A stretch of 25,162 nt of DNA, taken from positions 1 to 25,162 of the forward strand of contig JBBQTU010000031.1 of assembly GCA_038213005.1 (NCBI GenBank). The letters run 5' to 3'. A program made the position numbers and the translations under genes. This document shows, one piece after another, positions 7,681-14,402 of this stretch. This stretch comes from JBBQTU01 sp038213005. GTDB taxonomy: Bacteria > Planctomycetota > Phycisphaerae > Tepidisphaerales > Tepidisphaeraceae. The number at the start of each line of letters is the position of its first letter. Position 1 is the first letter of the stretch. A model generated the notes under the pieces. That model had not been told where the DNA came from and made no database searches. It saw nothing but the letters and a program-made list of their open reading frames with translations.

Positions 7681-9090
7681 CTATCTTACTTCAAGGCACG
7701 CCATGCGCCGCAAATCTCTTACGATGAGCCTGCCGCCCGCCAGCGACATCGGCCCCCACGCCTCATGCCCCGGCGAGAGGATCGGCCACGACCCTACCGG
7801 GCGGTACGCATCCGGAGTCACATCAACGGCGCTGAGCACCCCGCTGTCGTTCATGAGCAGGATCGTGTCGCCGGCGATCATGTACGGGCCAATCCCAAAC
7901 TTCTGGGCGCCGCTATTCCACTTCGGGTTGCCATCCGCGTCCAGGCACACAAGCTGCCCGCCGGGGATCACTCCGTATATATACCCCGCGTGCCAGAGCG
8001 GTGTTTGCTGCTCGGAGCCGAAAACCTTCGCAGCACGGGTCCAGAGGGTTTTCACGCCGAAACCGTCGCCTTCCTGTGTGACCTGGATCATCATGCTGCC
8101 GGCGTCATACCCTGCCGACAGCAGGAGGCGACCCCCATCGCCCACCACAGGCGTCGGCACCAGCGCGATCTTGGATCGCCAAGCGGTGGTCTCCCACAGC
8201 AACTGCCCGGTGGACGCATCGACGCCAGCCACCCCGCCGCTGCCACAATAGACGTACATGCGTTTCCCGCCAAGCTCCATCGGCACAGCGGACGAATGCG
8301 TCATCTCCCACGCCCGGGGGTTGGGCGTCTCCCAAAGAACCTTGCCGGTCTTGCAGTCCACCGCCACCATCAGCGAGCGCCCCGCCGGCGCCAGAATCGC
8401 CTTGCCCTGGTCGATCAGCGGACACTGCCCCGCGTACCACGGCGGCACCTTCGTGCCATACTGCCGCACAAGATCAATACCCCAGCGATAGTCGCCGGTC
8501 TCGGCGTCGACACAGAGCACCTGGCACTTCGGACCCAGCGTCACCACGACGCCATCGGCGACGGCCGGGATCGTGCGCGACATGCCATGATTGCGTTTGA
8601 CGTCCGACGGATAGCTCCGCCGCCAGATATCCCGGCCATCGCCCATGGAGAGGCATCTCAGGACATCAGCCCGGGCGGCCGCGTCATAGTCCAGCAGATA
8701 CGCCCGGCCGTTGACGATCGCCGGCGAAGCATACCCCTCCCCCACATCCACCTGCCAGAGTTTCTTCGGACCGGTCCTGGCCCAGGCCGAAGGATCGACC
8801 CTCTCCTCGCTGATACCGTCGAGTTTCGGCCCGCGAAACCCCGGCCAGGCTCGGGCAGCATCGGCCGCGGAGGGCAGCACCAACGGCATCCCCTCGCCCT
8901 TGGCAAACGTCCCCGACAGATCGACCGGAGCCGTGGTGGCATCGGCGAGTCCCGCCGGACGATCCGTCCCGGGCACGCGAGGATCCAGCCCGGGCGGCAC
9001 GCGATCTCGCGCAAGCCAGAACCCGGCCGCGACAATCGCGATACCGGCGACAACCAACGGCAGCAGTTTGGGGATCAGAGGCCCTTGCAC
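7681..9090 (-). CDS. Membrane-anchored PQQ-like beta-propeller protein
   Basis: A 469-residue protein with an N-terminal membrane anchor (about residues 5-27) followed by an outer-wall quinoprotein-like beta-propeller. Typical blades are AVDCKTGKVLWETPNP, GVDASTGQLLWETTAW and GGQLVCLDADGNPKWNSG, each with the A/G-x-D-x-x-T/D-G-x-x-x-W pattern. Signs of catalytic quinoprotein residues are not evident, so it may be a structural or sensory propeller like many planctomycete PQQ-like proteins. The GTG at 9090 is chosen because the hydrophobic anchor follows at once. Upstream in-frame sequence overlaps the polyprenyl synthase and is not protein-like. The ribosome site is weak, so the start is uncertain. 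It leads into the NHL and iron-sulfur genes. Confidence 0.82.
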   Translation of the reverse strand: MQGPLIPKLLPLVVAGIAIVAAGFWLARDRVPPGLDPRVPGTDRPAGLADATTAPVDLSGTFAKGEGMPLVLPSAADAARAWPGFRGPKLDGISEERVDPSAWARTGPKKLWQVDVGEGYASPAIVNGRAYLLDYDAAARADVLRCLSMGDGRDIWRRSYPSDVKRNHGMSRTIPAVADGVVVTLGPKCQVLCVDAETGDYRWGIDLVRQYGTKVPPWYAGQCPLIDQGKAILAPAGRSLMVAVDCKTGKVLWETPNPRAWEMTHSSAVPMELGGKRMYVYCGSGGVAGVDASTGQLLWETTAWRSKIALVPTPVVGDGGRLLLSAGYDAGSMMIQVTQEGDGFGVKTLWTRAAKVFGSEQQTPLWHAGYIYGVIPGGQLVCLDADGNPKWNSGAQKFGIGPYMIAGDTILLMNDSGVLSAVDVTPDAYRPVGSWPILSPGHEAWGPMSLAGGRLIVRDLRRMACLEVR

Positions 9091-9124
9091 GGCGAGGATT
9101 CTACCCGAAAGCCCGATGCCGAGC

Positions 9125-10099
9125 CTACATCGGCCGATCCACGACCAGCCGGGCCGCCATCTCCAAGGCGCGGCGTGCGTCGCTTTCCGGCAGATCCTCC
9201 AGCGTGCGGATCGCCTCTTCACATCGCTGGGCGGCGCGTCCCTGGGCATAGGTGATCGACGAACTGGGCAGGATGAGGTTGCGGATGCGTTCGACCTTGT
9301 CCGCGTCCCGGCTTTCCAGCAGCGACTGCAGCAGTTCCCGGTGCTGATGGGGGGCGTGGTGCATGAAGTGGATCATCGGCAGGGTCATCTTTCCCTTTTC
9401 GATGTCGGTGCCCAGTGTCTTGCCGACCTGTTTCACGTCCCCCACCAGATCCAGGATGTCGTCCTGAATCTGGAACGCTTCGCCGATACATCGCCCAAAG
9501 CGGTCCATCCGGGAGACGGCCTCATCGTCGGCATCGGAAAGCTTCGCCCCCAGCAGGCAACACGCGCCACACAGGCTGGCGGTCTTGCCGGCGATAATCT
9601 GGTAGTACGTCTTTTCGTCCAGGGAAAACCGGCCGCGGTTGTTGATCTGGAGCAGTTCGCCTTCGCACACCTCGTTGGTCGTGCGGGCAATCGTCCGCGA
9701 GCAGAACTGCGAATCCAAGCTGGAGCAGAGGTGATAGCTGTGGCTGATCAGATAGTCGCCCAGCATGACGGCCGCCTCGTTGCCGCGCAAGTGGTTTATG
9801 GTGGCACCTTTACGACGCAGTTCGGCCTCGTCCAGCACGTCGTCGTGTACCAGCGTCGCCATGTGCACCATCTCGACGACCGCTGCGACCGTGACGTGCG
9901 CGCGGGTGAGTTTGCCGCAGGCGCTGCCGCTGAACAGCACCAGCATCGGGCGGAGCATCTTGCCCCGGAACCGCCCGACATGGCGCACCAGATCGTTGAC
10001 GCACGGGATGCGACTCTCGATCTCAACATCGAATAGTCGTTGCACCTCATGCAGTTCGCGCTCGATACAATGAGTTAATGCCGCAAATGTCGAAACCAT
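9125..10099 (-). CDS. Polyprenyl diphosphate synthase
   Basis: Trans-isoprenyl chain elongation: adds isopentenyl diphosphate units to an allylic diphosphate, giving the side chain of quinones. The 324-residue product carries the first aspartate-rich motif HDDVLDE (Asp86, Asp87, Asp90) and the second, QIQDDILD (Asp213, Asp214, Asp217), plus GKMLRP near residue 46-51. The residue five before the first motif is alanine, which in this family tends to allow longer chains. A hepta- or octaprenyl product is thus likely but not proven. The ATG at 10099 is preferred because aggag lies nine bases upstream; a TTG at 10126 would place that site inside the gene. It precedes the redox genes on the same strand, which fits quinone use. 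Confidence 0.92.
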   Translation of the reverse strand: MVSTFAALTHCIERELHEVQRLFDVEIESRIPCVNDLVRHVGRFRGKMLRPMLVLFSGSACGKLTRAHVTVAAVVEMVHMATLVHDDVLDEAELRRKGATINHLRGNEAAVMLGDYLISHSYHLCSSLDSQFCSRTIARTTNEVCEGELLQINNRGRFSLDEKTYYQIIAGKTASLCGACCLLGAKLSDADDEAVSRMDRFGRCIGEAFQIQDDILDLVGDVKQVGKTLGTDIEKGKMTLPMIHFMHHAPHQHRELLQSLLESRDADKVERIRNLILPSSSITYAQGRAAQRCEEAIRTLEDLPESDARRALEMAARLVVDRPM

Positions 10100-10150
10100 C
10101 CAGGCACACTCCTGAGTTTGCTTCAATCAGTGCCAACGATTATAGCTTCG

Positions 10151-10167
10151 ATGTCGCGTTGCGACAT
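10151..10167. promoter_or_regulatory. Perfect inverted repeat between divergent genes
   Basis: atgtcgc, spacer gtt, gcgacat: a perfect 7-bp inverted repeat in the 129-base gap between the polyprenyl synthase and cysteine desulfurase starts. It could be a regulator operator or an mRNA hairpin. The placement is suggestive but no known operator consensus is recognised. Confidence 0.35.
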
Positions 10168-10228
10168 AGGTCTGGCGAAGGAGACCTCGATCCATCGTTT
10201 TTTCACACAGATTGAAGAAGCGGGCGAT

Positions 10229-11440
10229 ATGAACCTGATCTACCTGGACAGCAACGCCACCACCCGCCCCGCCGACGAAGTGGTGGACGCGATGCTCCCC
10301 TACCTGCGCGACCTCTATGCAAACCCCTCCAGCGTTCACCGCCTCGGGCAGGAGTCGCGCCATGCGATCGACGAGGCTCGCGCACGCGTCGCCACGCTGA
10401 TCAACTGCTCGCCGGCCGAACTCGTCTTCACCAGTGGCGGCACCGAATCGATCAACATGGCCATTCGCGGCCTTTACCGCGCCAGGCCCCTGCGCCCCCG
10501 CATCATCACCTCAACCGTCGAGCACTCCGCCACCCGCGGCGTCTGCCAACTGCTCAAGTCCGAAGGCTGCGAAATCGTAGAAATCCCGGTCGATCACGAG
10601 GGGCTGCTCAATCTGGACCGTCTGCGGGCCGAGGTCGATGACCGCGCGGCCCTGGTGTCGATCATGTGGGTGAACAACGAAACCGGCATGATCCTCCAAG
10701 TGCCGGAAATCACCCAGATATGCCGCGCTGCGAAGGTGCGCTTCCACTGCGACGCCACTCAGGCCGTCGGCAAGATCGCCGTTGACGTCCGTGCGGCGGG
10801 GGTCGACGCCGCCAGTTTTGCCGCCCATAAGTTTCACGGACCCAAGGGGGTCGGTGGCCTCTATATCCGCCGGGGCACGCGCCTCGCGACCCTGATGGTT
10901 GGCGGGCCGCAGGAAACCACCCGCCGCGGCGGCACCGAAAACCTCCCCGGCATCATCGGCATGGGCAAGGCCGCCGAACTCGCCCAGGTGCATCTCGCCG
11001 ACATGCCCCGCGTTGCCGCACTGCGTGACCGGCTGGAAACCGAAATCCTCCGCACGATCCCCGACACCGCCGTCAACGGCTCCCCCTGCTCGCCCACGCC
11101 CGATAGTGCAGCCGACTTCAGTCGGCTGTCCCCGCCCGACTCACCCCCTCACCGCGTGCCCAATACCACCAACATCGGCTTCGCCCGTCTGCAGGCCGAA
11201 GCGATCCTCATGCTCCTGAGCGAACGCGGCATCTGTGCCTCGGCCGGTGCCGCCTGCAGCAGCGGCAGCCTCGAAGCCTCGCACGTGCTCCAGGCGATGA
11301 AGATCGATCCCCACCTGGCCCACGGCGCCATCCGCTTCAGCCTCTCGCGGTATACGACACAAGACGATATACAGGAGACACTTACGGTACTGCCAGGAGT
11401 CATCGATCGACTCCGCAAGACGCTCCCGTCGGGCCAGTGA
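10229..11440 (+). CDS. Cysteine desulfurase (NifS/IscS type)
   Basis: PLP enzyme that takes sulfur from cysteine as a persulfide for iron-sulfur clusters or thiolated cofactors. The 403-residue product begins MNLIYLDSNATTRP, typical of the family. The PLP lysine is Lys201 in AAHKFHGPKGVGG, HCDATQA binds the cofactor region, and the active-site cysteine is Cys343 in GAACSSGS. The ATG at 10229 fits the family start; the frame is open further up to 10118 without support. Residues 285-308 are an insertion relative to the usual NGxxxxRxPNTxN passage and include a peptide translated from a DNA palindrome. The gene stands next to a redox operon rich in iron-sulfur proteins, but no scaffold gene (iscU) is adjacent, so general versus dedicated use is open. 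Confidence 0.93.
   Translation: MNLIYLDSNATTRPADEVVDAMLPYLRDLYANPSSVHRLGQESRHAIDEARARVATLINCSPAELVFTSGGTESINMAIRGLYRARPLRPRIITSTVEHSATRGVCQLLKSEGCEIVEIPVDHEGLLNLDRLRAEVDDRAALVSIMWVNNETGMILQVPEITQICRAAKVRFHCDATQAVGKIAVDVRAAGVDAASFAAHKFHGPKGVGGLYIRRGTRLATLMVGGPQETTRRGGTENLPGIIGMGKAAELAQVHLADMPRVAALRDRLETEILRTIPDTAVNGSPCSPTPDSAADFSRLSPPDSPPHRVPNTTNIGFARLQAEAILMLLSERGICASAGAACSSGSLEASHVLQAMKIDPHLAHGAIRFSLSRYTTQDDIQETLTVLPGVIDRLRKTLPSGQ
11109..11128. repeat. Palindrome embedded in the cysteine desulfurase gene
   Basis: cagccgact, tc, agtcggctg: nine perfectly paired bases around a two-base centre. It is translated in frame as part of residues 294-300. It falls in a proline/serine-rich insertion that ordinary family members lack, which suggests that a small palindromic repeat was captured in the gene. 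Confidence 0.6.
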
Positions 11441-11578
11441 GGCGCGGGGCCGCCAAAACAGCCAGCGTCTGCAAGTCGTGGGCAGCCTCTCGGCCCGCGC
11501 ATCTACGCCAAGTGCGTCAACTCGCGAGAGAGCTGGCCCTGGCATTCGCGCCGTCAGGCAAGTCAGATCGCTTGGTCT

Positions 11579-11651
11579 GCCTGTGCGGGCGAGGACGCCG
11601 CGCACTACTGATCGCGCAGAAGTAGTGCGCGGCGTCCTCGCCCGTACAGGC
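11579..11651. repeat. Long near-perfect inverted repeat (31-bp arms)
   Basis: The arms at 11579-11609 and 11621-11651 are inverted copies with a single mismatch around an 11-base centre. The left arm contains the same 28 bases found at 385-412. The structure would form a very stable hairpin in RNA or a cruciform in DNA. It lies 138 bases after the cysteine desulfurase stop. No T-run follows, so it is a repeat element rather than a simple terminator. The rest of the 11441-11820 gap holds no gene. Confidence 0.85.
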
Positions 11652-11727
11652 GCAGGCCACGCCTTCCTCGCGATCACGCCACCGTCTGGCTGCGCCCGCG
11701 ACACGTGCAATGCATACGACACAACAA

Positions 11728-11766
11728 AGAGGCCCGGCACGTCCGTTTGGACTATGCCGGGCCTCT
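11728..11766 (-). terminator. Rho-independent terminator of the 87-residue gene
   Basis: agaggcccggca (11728-11739) pairs perfectly with tgccgggcctct (11755-11766), a 12-bp stem with a 15-base loop. On the minus strand the stem is followed by tttgttgtgt, a T-rich tail. It lies 54 bases beyond the stop of the gene ending at 11821. It could also stop transcripts from the convergent cysteine desulfurase. Confidence 0.75.
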
Positions 11767-11820
11767 GGTTGATCCAAGCTTCTTGGGCAATCGCCACGTG
11801 GTACGCGGCGGCCGAATCAC

Positions 11821-12084
11821 TCAATCGTGCTTCGCCTCTTCCAGCATCTTGCGCAGATACCCATTTTCCCGCCGGGTTGCTTCGAGGTCGAAGACCAGGT
11901 ATTTGATGCTCAGGCGGAGGTAATCCAGGCTATCCTGAACCCCGCTGAGTGTTTTACTGAGTTTTTCGTGTTTCTGGCGGGTCTCGTCGGCCAGTTTCTC
12001 GAACCGCTCGCGGTCGATCGCCGGTAACGTGCTGATCTCACCCATCAGATCGCCCAGTTGCGACTGGAAATCCTGCTCATTCAT
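11821..12084 (-). CDS. Small helical/coiled-coil protein, unknown function
   Basis: An 87-residue product starting MNEQDFQSQLGDLMGEIS and rich in charged heptad-like segments. Helix is expected over nearly the whole length, with SLDYLRLSIKYLVFDLEATR and a C-terminal RENGYLRKMLEEAK. The ATG at 12084 has a strong aaggaga ribosome site about six bases upstream; an open frame continues to 12330 but has no such site. No cysteine, signal peptide or membrane segment is present, so it is cytoplasmic. I believe similar proteins occur widely in planctomycetes as conserved hypotheticals, but cannot verify this here. It is a single-gene unit with its own terminator. Two small inverted repeats lie upstream at 12135-12148 and 12152-12164. 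Confidence 0.8.
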   Translation of the reverse strand: MNEQDFQSQLGDLMGEISTLPAIDRERFEKLADETRQKHEKLSKTLSGVQDSLDYLRLSIKYLVFDLEATRRENGYLRKMLEEAKHD

Positions 12085-12736
12085 GACGTCTCCTTCAAGC
12101 GTAAACAGCCCACGAAGGAACGAAGGCCGCGCTTTCACATCCGTGTGAATGAGACGATCCGTCTGATCTGCAAGAGGTGAGAAATCCATTCTCGACGTGA
12201 CCGCGAGTCCCGTGTCAGATCCGGCCGGAACACCGCGGATGGGCCAATCGCTCCAACCAGCCACCAGCCCCATCAGGGCTATCGCCAGTCGTCGGCCCGG
12301 TGCGATACATCCACTCGCACCACGGAACATGTTACCCAGCCAAACCCATCAGATAAAGCCCCGAGGTCGACAAAAATCCCAAAATCATCCTCGCACGCGC
12401 CATCTGGCCACTTCGCCAACGCCGAATCGACCATCGAATTTCATCTTAACGTTTTTATCTACAGGGGCTTATCTTCACAGTTCTCGCCGCAGGATCGCAG
12501 CGCTCGGTGGAGCACAGACCCTGTAAAGCCGTCGCCTTGCCCAGATTGACCAAGGCGAAGTGCTGCACTTTGGTCAGGTCGACACACCCATCGCCGCCAG
12601 GTCGGCATGTTTTTTGTCGAACTGGCCATGGAGGGCGGGCCATGTGCTCATTTGGGCAATGGATGCTACATTACGGGCACGGCGGCACCCACGTCGCCTC
12701 ACTGAACTGACAGGTCCGGGAAAAGGAACAAACACA
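12085..12736. other. Non-coding gap with small hairpins
   Basis: About 650 bases between divergent genes. Frames here give no recognisable protein. Visible structures are tcaca-tccg-tgtga (12135-12148), agacg-atc-cgtct (12152-12164) and cgccttg/caaggcg (12533-12557). A short AT-richer patch near 12440-12475 could contain promoters for either flank. Some of it may be remnant sequence of a lost gene. Confidence 0.4.
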
Positions 12737-13309
12737 ATGGGCATCGAATACACCAATCGCAAACGCCAGACCTACTACCTGCATCAGGGCAAGACGGCCT
12801 CGGGCAAACCCAGGTGCTTCTTCTCGCGCAAGTGCCCAGTTAAGCCAGTAGCGAAGATTCCGCCGGGCTTTGAGGTCTACGAGAACCCGGACGCCTTGGT
12901 TTTTTTGCGCCAGATCGAACTGCAGGTGATCACCGACGCGGAGCTTGCGATAGTGCGAAGTGCACTGGCCAAACTGGCGGCTACGCGATACTGGACGACC
13001 GATCGCAAGGGCAAATACATAACGATCTACACCGCCGAGGACCTGACGGACCAGCGGTTGGGAGTGCTGAAAAGCCTGGCTGTTCCCGCCGGAGACTCGA
13101 CGCGGGATTTCATCGAAACCCACCTCCACTACACGCCCATGTTCCGCCTGACGCTGGACGATGCCACCCGCCGCGTGTTCCTGATCGAACGCTGGTGCTT
13201 CCGCAGTTCAGTCAACGGCTGGTACGGCCTCGGCGGCGGCGAGTTGAAACCGCTGCTCCGCACCTACGTCCCGCATCTGGGGGATGACTCTTTCTTCGAG
13301 ATGATGTGA
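12737..13309 (+). CDS. Conserved-looking hypothetical protein, 190 residues
   Basis: I cannot assign a function. The product opens MGIEYTNRKRQTYYLHQGKT and continues with KPRCFFSRKCPVKPV and IPPGFEVYENPDALVFLRQ. Similar hypothetical proteins with the pattern YYLHxGKTxxGKPxYFFS...IPxGxEIYENPxAxVFLRK exist in distant bacteria, from memory. No signal peptide, membrane segment or catalytic motif is obvious; aromatic and beta-rich segments suggest a globular cytoplasmic fold. The ATG at 12737 has aaaaggaac upstream. The open frame extends back to 12560 without a better start. It converges on the SEC-C protein gene, leaving a 200-base gap (13310-13509) with nothing notable. Confidence 0.78.
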   Translation: MGIEYTNRKRQTYYLHQGKTASGKPRCFFSRKCPVKPVAKIPPGFEVYENPDALVFLRQIELQVITDAELAIVRSALAKLAATRYWTTDRKGKYITIYTAEDLTDQRLGVLKSLAVPAGDSTRDFIETHLHYTPMFRLTLDDATRRVFLIERWCFRSSVNGWYGLGGGELKPLLRTYVPHLGDDSFFEMM

Positions 13310-13509
13310 GCGCACAGCCCACGCCGCCAAAGCCGGGAAAGATCAAATGCCGAGCACATGCTTCACTTTCCGAGCCATGATGCCTCACCGGCGGAATGGG
13401 CCGTATCGCTCTGCTTCCTCCGCTACCTCCTGTTGGAGTGGATGGAATGGTTTAATTGAACGGGAGCAGGCCGTGCTGTGCAGAAAACAGCGGCGGCAGA
13501 AAAGAGATA

Positions 13510-14376
13510 CTACCGGCCGCAGCACTTCTTGTACTTCAAACCGCTGCCACAAGGGCACGGATCGTTGCGCCCGGGCTTTTCGAGGGATGTCATCGGGAGT
13601 TCACGGGGCAGTTCCGGCAAGATGGCGGGCTTGCCGGAACTGCGCCGAGCAATCTGTTTGATTTTGGCGTATCGCCATTCATATTCCTTCAGAACGTCGT
13701 CGCACTGCTCCTGCCAGGCGCGGCAAATCGCTTTGGCTCTTGCTTCGCTGCAGTCGTGGCGGGACTCGACGGTTACCTGCCCACTGAAGCAGGCCATGGC
13801 CGAGAAGCGTTCCTCTATGATCGGTCGGCCGTCACTGGTCGTCTTTCCAGACTGCTCCACAAACTGCAGATGGACATCGCGGCAATCGCACTCGGGATTG
13901 ACGCAATAGCTGTCAACGACGCGGAAGAGAATGCCTTCCCACCAGAATCTCAAGGAAAAGGTCAGATCCTCGGCAGGATAACCGCCTGCTTCGGAGACGA
14001 TCTGGCCGTAATACACCAACTTACCCTTGCGCACGTCATCATCAGCGATGCGATAGGTTCGAAGCCGCCGGGTGGCCGTGGTCCACGCCACCGTTCTATA
14101 CCGTAGCAGGGCTCGCTCGGATTCGGGATAGTCACGAAGCAATTCGGCGACCATCGCCGAAACCTCTTTCGGCCGCTCCGGTACGTCCACTTCGGTCCAT
14201 GTTCGAGTGTCAACACCCGCCATGCACGCCAGCGGTTCACGGCGATCAGTGGAGCTGCACACTTCCTTCAGGTCCAGCCAGACAGTTTCGCACTCACAAT
14301 CGCGATCGGCACACATCCGGACGACCAGATCGAACACGCCATGAACGCACGAAAAGCTCACTCTTACAGGTGTCAT
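13510..14376 (-). CDS. SEC-C motif protein with two C-x4-C-[DE]-C repeats
   Basis: A 288-residue cytoplasmic protein. The C-terminus GRNDPCPCGSGLKYKKCCGR is a textbook SEC-C zinc motif (Cys274, Cys276, Cys285, Cys286), found at the end of SecA and in many accessory proteins. Two further cysteine clusters share one pattern: MCADRDCECETVWLDL (Cys22, 27, 29) and YCVNPECDCRDVHLQF (Cys158, 163, 165). Both are followed by an alternating hydrophobic strand, so the protein may be an internal duplication of a small metal-binding fold. The ATG has ggggag-like gggag seven bases upstream. The gene begins 26 bases after the SNF2 helicase stop and is likely the last gene of that operon. Function unknown; an accessory zinc protein for the helicase is an inference. 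Confidence 0.85.
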   Translation of the reverse strand: MTPVRVSFSCVHGVFDLVVRMCADRDCECETVWLDLKEVCSSTDRREPLACMAGVDTRTWTEVDVPERPKEVSAMVAELLRDYPESERALLRYRTVAWTTATRRLRTYRIADDDVRKGKLVYYGQIVSEAGGYPAEDLTFSLRFWWEGILFRVVDSYCVNPECDCRDVHLQFVEQSGKTTSDGRPIIEERFSAMACFSGQVTVESRHDCSEARAKAICRAWQEQCDDVLKEYEWRYAKIKQIARRSSGKPAILPELPRELPMTSLEKPGRNDPCPCGSGLKYKKCCGR

Positions 14377-14402
14377 TGCCCGTCTCCCACTAAAGCCGCG
14401 GT

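Noticed and set aside
6245..8251. 668-codon plus-strand open frame opposite the iron-sulfur, NHL and PQQ-like genes
   Set aside because: It is antisense to three well-supported genes and has no domain or ribosome site.
12455..12643. Minus-strand 62-codon frame in the gap before the 190-residue gene
   Set aside because: No ribosome site or motif. It was considered as a remnant, but nothing supports it beyond an open frame.
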